Below, one piece after another: positions 43,714 through 52,696 of a stretch of 64,000 bases of DNA; within the stretch, counting starts at the first letter, position 1, and each line of letters starts with the position of its first letter. The position numbers and the translations under genes were made by a program. A model generated the notes under the pieces. It worked only from the letters and a program-made list of their open reading frames with translations. It ran no database searches and was not told the DNA's origin. Origin of the DNA: Actinoallomurus sp963736325 (GTDB lineage Bacteria > Actinomycetota > Actinomycetes > Streptosporangiales > Streptosporangiaceae); contig CAVTOG010000010.1 of NCBI GenBank assembly GCA_963736325.1, positions 868,001 through 932,000 on the forward strand, read 5' to 3'.

Positions 43714-45327
43714 TCAGATACCCCGCATCCGGAGCACGTGGAGGGCCAGCGTCAGGTTGAGGCGGAGGTGGGCGTCCTCGGTGAAGGGGCCGAGGAGACG
43801 TTCGAGTTTGCCGATGCGGTAGCGGAGCGTGTTGTAGTGGAAGTGCAGCCGCCGCGCCGTCTCGGCGACGTTGAGGTTGGTCTCCAGCAGCACCTGCAGC
43901 GTGCGCCGCAGGTCGACGGACTCCGGGTCGTCGTCGCCGGCCAGCTCACCGAGCGTCTCACGTACGAAGGCGTGCAGCTCTTCGGTGTCGTTGACCAGGC
44001 TGAGCAGGCGGAACACCCCGAGCTGGTCGAAGTGGGCGACCGCGCCGTCGCCGTGCAGCTGCCGGCCGACGTGCACCGCCTTGACCGCCTGCTCGTACGC
44101 GGCGGGCAGGTGGCCCGGTGTCACGGCCGTACGGCTGACGCCGGCGGAGAAGGTGCGGCCCGCGTCGGCGAATACCGTGGCGGCGTCCTTGGCCAGCGCC
44201 GCGACGTCGCAGGAGTCGGCGCCGAGCACGGCCACGACCTCGTGGGAGAAGCCGGCCACCGCGCCCTTGCGGTCGCGGCGCCGTACCGCGGAGGTCAGCG
44301 CGGCGACGAGGCGGTCCTGCAGGACCCGGTCCTCGGTGCCGCCGCCCGGCAGCTGGTCGAGCTCGGCCACGACGACCGTGACCGGGCGGCCCAGGTCCCA
44401 GCCGAAGCTCGCGCTGTGCGAGACGACATGCTCGTCGCCGCCGCCGGGCCGGCCGGTGAGCACGTCGCGCAGGAAGTCCGCGCGATACTTGCTCTCCACC
44501 GCCGACACGGCCTGCTGCTTGGTGATGACCAGCGCCGCGACGGTGGCCGCACGCTCCAGCATGCCGATGTCGGGCGCGGTGTCGCCCACCGCCGTCATCC
44601 GGCCGTAGGTGAACCCGCCGGCCACGACCGGCACGATCGTGCGGTCGTCGTGCGCGCCGTACTCGGCGGGCGGGCCGATCGACGGCTCCTCCCGCAGCGC
44701 GGCGAGGTGCCGTTCGCTCCCGGACGCGACGAGTTCCTGGCCGTCGCCGTCGATCACGGCCACGGCCGCGCCGAGGAGCGCGGCGAGCTCGTCCGTGATC
44801 TCCTGCAGGCCGCCGCCGCACAGGACGATCTGCACGAGGGCCCGGTGCACCTCCTCGGTGCGCGCGAGAGTCGCCGCCTGCCGGTTGAGGATGTCGGTCA
44901 GCACCTGGTTGAGGATGTCGTCGAAGCCGACGTCGTTGGGCAGGATGATCAGTGGGAAGCCCAGCCGGTCGGCCTGCTCGATCATCTCGTCCGGCACGCC
45001 GTCGAGGTAGCGGCCCAGTTTGATGGCGAGCGCGGCGAGGCTACGCTCGTCAAGGTCGGCCACGAGATGCGCGAGCGACTGGGGCGTGTTGCGCAAGGGA
45101 TACCCGGTGGTCAGGAGCAACTCGTGGGGTTTGACCCAGGCGAGGATGTCCGGGACCTCCATCACGTTGAGCCGCTGGACCACACGGTCGAGGCCGCTTC
45201 TGCCCGCGATGACGCGGGCTCCGGACAGCGCTGAGACGCCCAGCACCTCACCGACGGACAGGCCGTACGTCAGGGTGCCCGTGCTGGCGAGACGCAGCGT
45301 CGGAGGGCGGGGTTCGCTAAATGCCAT
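43714..45327 (-). CDS. PucR family transcriptional regulator
   Basis: 537-residue activator. The N-terminal PucR domain (LSVGEVLGVSALSGARVIAG, VMEVPDILAWVKPHELLLTT) is followed by a GGDEF-like CdaR middle domain. The C-terminal helix-turn-helix is LQVLLETNLNVAETARRLHF, HYNTLRYRIGKLERLLG. PucR proteins activate purine or related nitrogen catabolism in response to an intermediate. It lies between the permease/hydroxylase operon and the divergent DUF2877-FdrA-DUF1116 operon, so it likely controls both. I use the ATG at 45327; the frame is open further upstream. Confidence 0.92.
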   Translation of the reverse strand: MAFSEPRPPTLRLASTGTLTYGLSVGEVLGVSALSGARVIAGRSGLDRVVQRLNVMEVPDILAWVKPHELLLTTGYPLRNTPQSLAHLVADLDERSLAALAIKLGRYLDGVPDEMIEQADRLGFPLIILPNDVGFDDILNQVLTDILNRQAATLARTEEVHRALVQIVLCGGGLQEITDELAALLGAAVAVIDGDGQELVASGSERHLAALREEPSIGPPAEYGAHDDRTIVPVVAGGFTYGRMTAVGDTAPDIGMLERAATVAALVITKQQAVSAVESKYRADFLRDVLTGRPGGGDEHVVSHSASFGWDLGRPVTVVVAELDQLPGGGTEDRVLQDRLVAALTSAVRRRDRKGAVAGFSHEVVAVLGADSCDVAALAKDAATVFADAGRTFSAGVSRTAVTPGHLPAAYEQAVKAVHVGRQLHGDGAVAHFDQLGVFRLLSLVNDTEELHAFVRETLGELAGDDDPESVDLRRTLQVLLETNLNVAETARRLHFHYNTLRYRIGKLERLLGPFTEDAHLRLNLTLALHVLRMRGI

Positions 45328-45493
45328 CGGTGCCCGATCTGCCGCAGTTGACCACCTATGCGCGAACAACCATGACAACAGACACGAACGATGGCAACAA
45401 GCCTTGGCAGAATTATCCATACGGAGACGGCCGGAGCCGGTCTACGTTCGCCACGGACGGCCATCACGAGCAGGCATGACGGGGGAGGTTCAG

Positions 45494-46411
45494 GTGACGG
45501 TGTCGACCGCGCGGCGGAGACACAGATCTCACGCTGAAGCGGCCACGACCGTGGCCGGCGCGGCCAGTCTGGGCATCCGTGACTCTCTCGGCGGCCCCCG
45601 GCGGTACGGCCGCGTCATCGCGGTCTTCCCCTCGGCGGTGTACCTCCGGGTCGAGCAGCAGGCGGAACCCGCCGTGATCGCCCTGGTCTCCTCGGACGCC
45701 GTACGCCTGCCGAACTCCGTCGTCCTGGCGGCCTCGGCCCGGCACGAGCCCTTCAACGGCGTACGCGAAGGCGACGACGGCGTCATCGGCGACGGCTACG
45801 CCGAGGTCGGAGGCGTCCTGCGGGCGCGGGCGCGCCGCTGGTGGGACCCCACTCCGGTGCTCGGCCCGCTGTCCCTCGCACGCCTCTCACACGGTGAGCG
45901 CACGCTCGACGGCGTCACCGGCCGCTGGGGCCTGTCCGGGCACACGATGCCGCAGATCCTCGCGGACGCCTGCGTCGCGGGCGACCTCGCCCACGCCGTC
46001 GACGCCGCCGAGCGGATCGTCGGCCTCGGCCCGGGGCTCACCCCGAGCGGCGACGACGCTCTCGCCGGCCTGCTGCTCGCGCTGCGCCTGCTCGGCGGGG
46101 CGGTGCCCGGCGGCGGGCGCGCCGTGTGGCTCGCCGACTGGCTCGGAGCCGCCGTCACCGCGCACGCCGGCGACCGTACGACTTCTCTGGCCGCGACCCT
46201 CCTGCACTGCGCCGCGCGCGGTCAGGCGAGCGTCGAGGCCGCGGCGGTGCTGCGCGGCATCGCCGGCCAGGACCCGCTCGTGCCCGCGGCACGACGGCTC
46301 CTCGCCACCGGCCACACTTCCGGAGCCGACGTGACCTGGGGCCTGCTCACAGGCTGCCGGGCGGCTCTCGCACTCAGTACCAGACGTCCCGTCCACGGCG
46401 AGGTCAAGTGA
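45494..46411 (+). CDS. DUF2877 protein, putative carbamoyltransferase subunit (AllH type)
   Basis: 305-residue DUF2877 protein. The hallmark LGPGLTPSGDDALAGLLLAL lies at about residues 173-192. It is the counterpart of E. coli YlbF/AllH, a subunit of the oxamate carbamoyltransferase made with FdrA (AllF) and YlbE (AllG). A GGGGGAGG ribosome site precedes the GTG at 5 bp. Its stop overlaps the fdrA GTG (GTGA). First gene of the operon, divergent from pucR. Confidence 0.88.
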   Translation: MTVSTARRRHRSHAEAATTVAGAASLGIRDSLGGPRRYGRVIAVFPSAVYLRVEQQAEPAVIALVSSDAVRLPNSVVLAASARHEPFNGVREGDDGVIGDGYAEVGGVLRARARRWWDPTPVLGPLSLARLSHGERTLDGVTGRWGLSGHTMPQILADACVAGDLAHAVDAAERIVGLGPGLTPSGDDALAGLLLALRLLGGAVPGGGRAVWLADWLGAAVTAHAGDRTTSLAATLLHCAARGQASVEAAAVLRGIAGQDPLVPAARRLLATGHTSGADVTWGLLTGCRAALALSTRRPVHGEVK

Positions 46412-47826
46412 TCCCACGAAACGAGACGAACGGCAGGCTCGCGACGGAGAGAGTGGAGGTCCGCACCGGCACCTATCACGACTCCGTGACGTTGATGCGG
46501 GCCGGTCGCAGGCTCAGCGAGCGCCCCGGAGTGCTCTCCGCGCTCACCGCGATGGCCACCGCGCTCAACCTCGAGCTCCTCGCCGACATGGGCTTCACGG
46601 CACCACCGGGGGTCGGCCCGGACGACCTCCTCGTGGCGATACGGGTGGACGACCCGGCCGCGCTGGAGCCGGCACGCGCCGCCGTCGACGAGCTGCTCGC
46701 CGCGAAGACCGAGTCCCGCGGCTTCGGCGCCCCTCCCCCTCCGCGTACGACCGGCTCGGCCGCGCGCCGCGCCGACGCGACGCTCGCGCTCGTGTCCGTG
46801 CCCGGCCCGTACGCCTTCGCCGAGGCCATGGACGCCCTCGACGCCGGGCTGAACGTCATGGTCTTCAGCGACAACGTGCCGATCGAGCACGAGCTCGAAC
46901 TCAAGGAGACCGCGGCGCGGCTCGGCCTGCTCGTCATGGGCCCAGACTGCGGCACGGCCGTGGTCGGCGGCGTCGGGCTCGGCTTCGCCAACGCCGTGCG
47001 CCCGGGGAAGGTCGGCGTCGTCGCCGCGTCCGGCACCGGCTCCCAGCAGGTGATGAGCCTGCTCGACGAGGCCGGCGTAGGTGTCAGCCACGTGCTCGGC
47101 GTCGGCGGCCGTGACCTGTCCGCCGAGATCAGCGGGCGTTCCACGCTCCAGGCGCTGAAGGCTCTCGACGCCGACCCCGGCACCGAGCTGATCATGGTGG
47201 TGTCCAAGCCGCCCGCACCCGAGGTCGGCGACCTGATCCGCTCGGCGGCGCGGCGGCTGGCCACGCCGGTGCGGTTCGCGCTGCTCGGCGACGGCCAGGA
47301 CGACCTGACCAAGGCCGTCGAGGGCACCCTGGACGCACTGGGCGTGCCGGTGCCGCCGTGGCCGTCGTGGCCCGCGCCGGACCACGCGCCCGCCGCACGG
47401 CCCGGCCGGCTGCGCGGCATGTTCGCCGGCGGCACGCTGTGCGAGGAGGCGGCGCTGATCGCCGGCTCCGCCGAGCACGAGATGACCGACTTCGGCGACG
47501 ACCAGTACACCCGCGGTCGCGCCCACCCGATGATCGACCCGACGCTGCGCCTCGAACGCCTCGCGGCCGAGACGACGAACGGTGAATGCGCGGTCGTGCT
47601 GATCGACGTCGTCCTCGGATACGGCGCGGAGGCCGACCCGGCCGCCTCGCTGGCCCCGGTCATCGAGAAGGCCACGGTTCCCGTCGTCGTGTCCCTGTGC
47701 GGCACGGCAGGCGACCCGCAGGATCGCGACCGGCAGGCCGCGGCACTCTCCGCCGCGGGCGCCGCGGTGTTCGCCTCCAACGCGGCCGCCGCCCGTCACG
47801 CCGTCTCCCTCGCCGAAGGATCCTGA
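46408..47826 (+). CDS. fdrA: FdrA-like protein, carbamoyltransferase subunit (AllF type)
   Basis: 472-residue protein with a fold like succinyl-CoA synthetase alpha. Motifs: EVRTGTYHDSVTLMRAGRRL, LNVMVFSDNVPIEHELELKE, RLGLLVMGPDCGTAVVGGVG, KVGVVAASGTGSQQVMSLLD, VGVSHVLGVGGRDLS and GMFAGGTLCEEAALI. In E. coli, FdrA with DUF1116 and DUF2877 partners forms the oxamate carbamoyltransferase of allantoin catabolism, which works with a carbamate kinase. Here the likely direction is phosphorolysis of an acylurea to carbamoyl phosphate. Coupled to DUF2877 by a GTGA overlap, and 2 bp before DUF1116. Confidence 0.93.
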   Translation: MIPRNETNGRLATERVEVRTGTYHDSVTLMRAGRRLSERPGVLSALTAMATALNLELLADMGFTAPPGVGPDDLLVAIRVDDPAALEPARAAVDELLAAKTESRGFGAPPPPRTTGSAARRADATLALVSVPGPYAFAEAMDALDAGLNVMVFSDNVPIEHELELKETAARLGLLVMGPDCGTAVVGGVGLGFANAVRPGKVGVVAASGTGSQQVMSLLDEAGVGVSHVLGVGGRDLSAEISGRSTLQALKALDADPGTELIMVVSKPPAPEVGDLIRSAARRLATPVRFALLGDGQDDLTKAVEGTLDALGVPVPPWPSWPAPDHAPAARPGRLRGMFAGGTLCEEAALIAGSAEHEMTDFGDDQYTRGRAHPMIDPTLRLERLAAETTNGECAVVLIDVVLGYGAEADPAASLAPVIEKATVPVVVSLCGTAGDPQDRDRQAAALSAAGAAVFASNAAAARHAVSLAEGS

Positions 47827-47828
47827 TC

Positions 47829-49226
47829 ATGGCCACGCCCGCATCCGAGGGCCTCGGCGGCCTGCTCGCCCAAGACGTGAAGGTCGTCGCGGCCGGTGCC
47901 TCCGTGCTCGCCGACGCGCTCGCCGAACAGGCCGTTCCGGTCGAGACGGTCGACTGGCGCCCGCCGTCCGCCTCCCCCGACGACCTGGCCGACGTCATGG
48001 GCGACCGCCGCCGCCCCGCGGCCGACGCGGAGGCCGTGCGCCGGATGCTCGCCGTACGGCCCCACCTGGTCGACGTGCGCCCGGCGAGCGAGGTGCTCGG
48101 CATCGAGACCGGCACCTTCCTGCACGCCGGGCCCCCGCTGGCCTGGGACCGCGCCTCCGGTCCGATGCGCGGCGCGCTCATCGGCGCGGCGCTGTTCGAA
48201 GGCCTGGCCGAGACCCCCGAGGAGGCCGAGCGCCTGCTGCGGACCGCTCCGCTCGACTCCTGCCACCACCACCGCGCCGTCGGCCCGATGGCCGGCGTGG
48301 TCAGCCCGTCGATGTGGATGTTCGTGGTGGAGGACGCCGACGGCTCCGGCACCTCGTACTGCTCGCTGAACGAGGGCCTCGGCAAGGTGCTGCGCTACGG
48401 CGCGTACGGGGCCGAGGTGATCGAGCGGCTGCGCTGGATGGCCGGCTCGCTCGGCCCGGCGCTGCAGAAGGCGGTGCGCGCGCACGGGCCCGTCGACCTG
48501 CGATCGATCATGGCGCAGGCGCTGCACATGGGCGACGAGCTGCACAACCGCAACCGGGCCGCGACGTCGCTGTTCGTCCGCGAGCTGGCCGGCGAGCTGG
48601 CCGACGACGGCGCGGGCGACGTGCTCCGGTTCGTGAGCGGCAACGACCACTTCTTCCTCAACCTCGGGATGGCCGCCGGCAAGGTCGCCGCCGACGCCGC
48701 CCGCGACGTGCCCGGCTCGTCGCTGGTGGTGGCGATGTCGCGCAACGGCACCGACTTCGGCATCCAGGTGTCCGGCACCGGCGACGAGTGGTTCACCGGC
48801 ACGGCCGGCGTCCCCGACGGCCTCTATCTCGGGGCGTACGGCCCCGCGGACGCCAACCCCGACATCGGCGACTCCACGATCACCGAGACGACCGGCGTGG
48901 GCGGCTTCGCGATGGCGGCGGCGCCCGCGATCGTACGGTTCATCGGCGGCGAGGTGCCGGACGCTCTGGCCGCCACCCAGCGGATGTACGAGATCACCCT
49001 CGCCGAGCATCCGGCGTACCAGGTGCCGATCCTCGACTTCCGCGGCACTCCGGTCGGCATCGACGTGACCAAGGTCGTCCGCACCGGCATCCTCCCCGTG
49101 GTCAACACGGGCATCGCGGGCCGCGTCGCCGGCACCGGCCAGGTCGGCGCCGGCCTCGTCTCCCCGCCCGCCGAGGTCTTCACCCAGGCACTGCACTCTC
49201 TCGCGGAGCGCGTACGAGCGCTCTAG
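47829..49226 (+). CDS. DUF1116 protein, carbamoyltransferase subunit (AllG type)
   Basis: 465-residue DUF1116 protein, counterpart of E. coli YlbE/AllG. Conserved blocks: ETGTFLHAGPPLAWDRASGP, CHHHRAVGPMAGVVSPSMW, GDELHNRNRAATSLFVREL, FVSGNDHFFLNLGMAAGKVA, GTDFGIQVSGTGDEWFTG and GIAGRVAGTGQVGAGLVSPP. The His cluster and the GNDHFFLN block are the strongest candidates for the catalytic site. ATG 2 bp after the fdrA stop. Completes the three-subunit set. Confidence 0.93.
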   Translation: MATPASEGLGGLLAQDVKVVAAGASVLADALAEQAVPVETVDWRPPSASPDDLADVMGDRRRPAADAEAVRRMLAVRPHLVDVRPASEVLGIETGTFLHAGPPLAWDRASGPMRGALIGAALFEGLAETPEEAERLLRTAPLDSCHHHRAVGPMAGVVSPSMWMFVVEDADGSGTSYCSLNEGLGKVLRYGAYGAEVIERLRWMAGSLGPALQKAVRAHGPVDLRSIMAQALHMGDELHNRNRAATSLFVRELAGELADDGAGDVLRFVSGNDHFFLNLGMAAGKVAADAARDVPGSSLVVAMSRNGTDFGIQVSGTGDEWFTGTAGVPDGLYLGAYGPADANPDIGDSTITETTGVGGFAMAAAPAIVRFIGGEVPDALAATQRMYEITLAEHPAYQVPILDFRGTPVGIDVTKVVRTGILPVVNTGIAGRVAGTGQVGAGLVSPPAEVFTQALHSLAERVRAL

Positions 49227-49269
49227 GCGTTCAGACCCTAGGGTGGCCATGACGGCGCGAAGGAGGACC

Positions 49270-50175
49270 ATGAGCGGACCGATCACCGGCGACCAGTACG
49301 CGATCGGCGCCGGGCCGTACACCGCCGTCGTCACCGAGATGGGTGGTGGCCTGCGCGCTCTCTCCCATGGCGGACGGCCGCTGACCCTGGCGTACGGCGC
49401 CGACGAGATCGTGCCCGCCGCCTGCGGCCAGCTGCTGATCCCCTGGCCGAACCGGATCGACCATGGCGCGTACGACTTCGGCGGAGAACGGCACCGGGTG
49501 CCGGTCAACGAGCCCGCACGCGACAACGCGATCCACGGGCTGGCGCGGCACGTGCCGTGGGTCGCCGCCTCACATGAGGCGGACCGCGTACGCCTCACGC
49601 ACCGGCTGCTCGGCGGCGACGGCTACCCGTTCCGCCTCGACCTGTCCGTGGAGTACTCCCTCGGCGAGGACGGCCTGACGGTGCGCATGTCGGTGTCCAA
49701 CACCGGCACGCGGCCGGCGCCGTACGGGCACGGGGCACATCCCTACCTCACGCTCGGGCGGCCTCTGGACGAGTGCTCGCTGGAGATCACCGCCGGGCGG
49801 TACCTGGAGGTCGACGAGCGCGCGATCCCGCTGCCCGGCCCGCGCGACGTCGCCGGTACGCCGTACGACTTCCGCTCGCCCGCCACGCTCGGCGCCACCG
49901 CCATCGACAACCCGTACACCGCGCTGCGGCGCGACTCCGCCGGGCGCGCCTGGGTGCGGCTCAGCGACGAACACCGCTCGGTGGCGCTGTGGGCCGACGA
50001 GGCGCACCCATGGCTGGAGATCTACACGCTCGACGAGGCGCACGACCTGCGACGTTCGGGCCTCGGCGCCGAGCCGATGACGTGCCCGCCGAACGCCTTC
50101 GTCACCGGCACCGACCTGATCACTCTGAAGCCCGGCGAGACCTTCGGCGCTTCGTGGGGCATCACCGCGGGATGA
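49270..50175 (+). CDS. Aldose 1-epimerase family protein
   Basis: 301-residue galactose mutarotase-like protein. Active-site residues: His in ARDNAIHGLARHVPW, His in APYGHGAHPYLTLG and Glu near the end (PGETFGASWG). AYGADEIVPAACGQLLIPWP fits the subgroup of sugar epimerases with unassigned substrates. The ATG has GAAGGAGGA at 3 bp. It follows the DUF1116 gene by 43 bp and may be read through; the link to the pathway is unclear. Confidence 0.9.
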   Translation: MSGPITGDQYAIGAGPYTAVVTEMGGGLRALSHGGRPLTLAYGADEIVPAACGQLLIPWPNRIDHGAYDFGGERHRVPVNEPARDNAIHGLARHVPWVAASHEADRVRLTHRLLGGDGYPFRLDLSVEYSLGEDGLTVRMSVSNTGTRPAPYGHGAHPYLTLGRPLDECSLEITAGRYLEVDERAIPLPGPRDVAGTPYDFRSPATLGATAIDNPYTALRRDSAGRAWVRLSDEHRSVALWADEAHPWLEIYTLDEAHDLRRSGLGAEPMTCPPNAFVTGTDLITLKPGETFGASWGITAG

Positions 50176-50224
50176 GGGCTTCGCTCTGTAATCTGAGCGC
50201 CAGCATCTTTCGGGAGGAATAGCG

Positions 50225-51418
50225 GTGAAGCTGACCTTGTCCTCGCTCGACGACCTGAGCGCACGCATCGAGGAGGCGCGGGCCGAGTACGACCGCCGCC
50301 ACCCTGGCGAGCCATCGGAGCGCCAGCCCGTGCACACGGTGTACGTCCCCGCCGACCGCTTCACCGCGACCACCGCCACCGACCTCGGTGCCGAGGCGCT
50401 GCGCCTGCTCGACAAGCACGCGCCCACCGGTGACTCGATGAACGCCGCGTTCGGCATCGACGCGTCCCTCGGCGACTCCGTGCGCGAGCGGGTGGCGATG
50501 AAGCTCGCCCGCGAGCCCGTCGAGGACGTCCGGATCGACTTCGAGGACGGCTACGGCACCCGCGACGACGAGGAAGAGGACGCCCACGTCGCCGCGGCCG
50601 TCGAGGCGGTCGCCCATGCGTACGAGGCACGGCGGCTCCCCTACTACTGGGGCCTGCGGGTCAAGTCGTTCGCCGACGGCGGTCACGACCGCAGCATGCG
50701 CACCCTGGACGGCTTCCTCACCGGCCTCGCCGACCGCCTCGGCAAGCTCCCGGGCGGGTTCGTGGTGACGTTCCCGAAGGTCGTCATGCCGTCGCACGTG
50801 TCGATGTTCGCGGAGTTCCTGGGCCGCTTCGAGGAGGAGATCGGCCTGCCCGACGGCATGCTCCGCTTCGAGATCCAGGTCGAGACCCCCACGTCGGTCG
50901 CCCGCCTCCCCGAGGTCGTCGAGGCCGCCGGCGACCGCCTCAGCGCCGCGCACTTCGGCGTGTACGACTACACGGCCGCCTGTGGCCTGCCCCCGTCGGA
51001 ACAGCGCCTCGACCACCCGTCATGCGAATACGCGCGCCACGTCATGCAGGTGACGCTCGCCGGCACGGGCGTGAGACTGTCGGACGGCTCGACGAACATC
51101 GTCCCGGCGAGCGACGAGGCCCGCGACGTGCAACGCGCCTGGCGCATGCACGCCGGCCTGGTCCGCTACTCGCTGCTGCACGGTTACAACCAGGGCTGGG
51201 ACCTCCACGCCGCCCACCTGGCAAGCCGCTTCGCCGCGGTGTACGCCTTCCACCTGCAGGGCGTGGACGAGGTCGTCGCCCGGGTGAAGGCGTGGAACGA
51301 CGGCGGGAAGAACGCCGACAGCGGCGTCCTGGACGAGCCCGCCACGATCAAGTCCCTGAACGCCCGCCTGCGCCGCGCCGTCGACTGCGGCGCCATCGAA
51401 AAAACGGTGCTCGCCTAG
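50225..51418 (+). CDS. DUF6986 family, HpcH/citrate lyase beta-like protein
   Basis: 397-residue TIM-barrel protein distantly like citrate lyase beta and malyl-CoA lyase. Acidic metal/substrate positions are visible in DVRIDFEDGYGTRDDEEEDA and in FEIQVETPTSVARLPEVVEA; FGVYDYTAACGLPPSEQRLD follows. The reaction is unknown; homologues in actinobacteria often sit near purine or ureide degradation genes, as I recall. GTG start with GGGAGGAAT. Here it trails the carbamoyltransferase operon and might act on a C2-C3 acid released from it. Confidence 0.82.
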   Translation: MKLTLSSLDDLSARIEEARAEYDRRHPGEPSERQPVHTVYVPADRFTATTATDLGAEALRLLDKHAPTGDSMNAAFGIDASLGDSVRERVAMKLAREPVEDVRIDFEDGYGTRDDEEEDAHVAAAVEAVAHAYEARRLPYYWGLRVKSFADGGHDRSMRTLDGFLTGLADRLGKLPGGFVVTFPKVVMPSHVSMFAEFLGRFEEEIGLPDGMLRFEIQVETPTSVARLPEVVEAAGDRLSAAHFGVYDYTAACGLPPSEQRLDHPSCEYARHVMQVTLAGTGVRLSDGSTNIVPASDEARDVQRAWRMHAGLVRYSLLHGYNQGWDLHAAHLASRFAAVYAFHLQGVDEVVARVKAWNDGGKNADSGVLDEPATIKSLNARLRRAVDCGAIEKTVLA

Positions 51419-51473
51419 CACTCGGCCGGCCGCCGCGGCGCTCGAAGCCGCACGGCCGGCCGGGACAGGTCCC

Positions 51474-51544
51474 AGGGCGTGTCTGACGAATCCCTGTCCG
51501 GCTGCGCGGTGCTCGCAACGAACGTGATCCGTCAGACACGCCCT
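51474..51544. terminator. Stop-codon-embedded inverted repeat, copy E
   Basis: AGGGCGTGTCTGACG (51474-51488) and CGTCAGACACGCCCT (51530-51544) are perfect 15-bp arms around a 41-bp loop. The right arm contains, on the minus strand, two bases of the TAG stop of the small gene at 51543. Ahead of it, GCCGGCC blocks (51423-51461) form another hairpin just after the DUF6986 stop. It separates converging genes. Confidence 0.8.
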
Positions 51545-51827
51545 AGTCGATGACGAGGCGGTCGACGTTTCGATCGTCGCCGCCGAGGACCTGTCTCAGG
51601 TTCTCCATGGCGAGCGTCTGCTCGCGCATTCTGCCCAGGATGTCGCGCAGCGTGTGCACGACGACGAGAGTCGCCTCGGCCTGGGCGAGTGCCGCGTGGG
51701 CCTGCGCCACCGCCGCGTCCGGTGTCTCCCTCGCCAGGGCGTCGGCCGCCTTCAGCAGGTGCGACGTAGCGCTGTCGTTGTGGGTCACCCAGTGGTAGCC
51801 GGGTTCCTCCGGCCAAGTCGACGTCAT
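51543..51827 (-). CDS. Small helical hypothetical protein
   Basis: 94 residues. No known domain recognised. It is predicted mostly helical, with Ala/Leu-rich heptad-like stretches (AADALARETPDAAVAQAHAA, LAQAEATLVVVHTLRDILGR) that could dimerise. An overlapping frame is far more Arg-rich and less protein-like, so this frame is preferred. A weak GGAGAGGG lies 13 bp upstream. It ends in inverted repeat copy E. Confidence 0.6.
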   Translation of the reverse strand: MTSTWPEEPGYHWVTHNDSATSHLLKAADALARETPDAAVAQAHAALAQAEATLVVVHTLRDILGRMREQTLAMENLRQVLGGDDRNVDRLVID

Positions 51828-52094
51828 CGCGAACCGCTCGCCCTCTCCACGCGGCCCGCCCGCACCGCTAATGATCGTTTATCCGAAACCGCACCCCCGG
51901 GCGAGAGTAGGACGCGCGAATCCCCTTGACGGTTGTCCATGACCCCTCACTCCACCGGCAGTCCGAATTTTCTTGCGAGGAGATCGCAGGATGCGTTCAC
52001 TTCGTCACAAATAGCAACTTTTCACCCCATACTCGGGTGGGGTCGGCGTCCAGGTTCAAGCGAGCGAGGCAGGGGGCTGGCTAGGCTTGGCGAG

Positions 52095-52673
52095 ATGGGA
52101 ATCAGGCATGCGGGTGCGCCCGCGGGGCTGCTGCTGGCCGCCGGTGAGGGGCGGCGGCTCGGTACGCCCAAGGCGCTCGTGGAGATCGACGGGGTGCGGC
52201 TGACCGACCGTGGCGTGGCCATGCTGCACGAGGCGGGGTGCACGCCCGTCGTCGTCGTCACCGGCGCCGCACGTGTCGACGTCGCGGGCGCCGTGATCGT
52301 GCACAACCCGGACTGGCGCACCGGCATGGGGTCGTCCCTGCGCGCCGGTCTGTCCGCGCTGGCGCCCGACTGCCCGGCCGTGGTCATCGCGCTGGTCGAC
52401 CAGCCGAAGGTGACGGCGGCGGCCGTGCGCCGGCTCCGCGAGGCGTACGAGACCGGAGCCCGCGTCGCCGTCGCCTCCTACGCCGGCCGCCCGCGCAACC
52501 CGGTCCTGATCGCCCGCGAACACTTCGCCGAGGCCGCCGCGTACGCCGAGGGCGACAAGGGTGCGAGGGAGTTCCTCCGTGCCCGCCCCGACCTCGTCGT
52601 CCCCGTCCCCTGCGACGACGTCGCCGACCCCGAGGACATCGACACCCCGGAGGATCTGGCCCGCTTCAGCTGA
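52095..52673 (+). CDS. MocA-like molybdenum cofactor cytidylyltransferase
   Basis: 192-residue MobA-like nucleotidyltransferase. Motifs: GLLLAAGEGRRLGTPKALVE (residues 10-29), VHNPDWRTGMGSSLRAGLSA, VVIALVDQPKV and ARPRNPVLI-type AGRPRNPVLIAREHFAE. Such proteins convert molybdopterin to the CMP- (MCD) form used by CoxL-type hydroxylases. It converges on xdhC and, with it, supplies the cofactor for the enzyme at 38-41.7 kb. Confidence 0.92.
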   Translation: MGIRHAGAPAGLLLAAGEGRRLGTPKALVEIDGVRLTDRGVAMLHEAGCTPVVVVTGAARVDVAGAVIVHNPDWRTGMGSSLRAGLSALAPDCPAVVIALVDQPKVTAAAVRRLREAYETGARVAVASYAGRPRNPVLIAREHFAEAAAYAEGDKGAREFLRARPDLVVPVPCDDVADPEDIDTPEDLARFS

Positions 52674-52696
52674 CCCCCTACGGCGACGGTGCCGTG

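Noticed and set aside
46408..47826. Succinyl-CoA synthetase alpha subunit
   Set aside because: The fold is shared, but the sequence matches FdrA, and the DUF1116 and DUF2877 partners are present instead of a SucC beta subunit.
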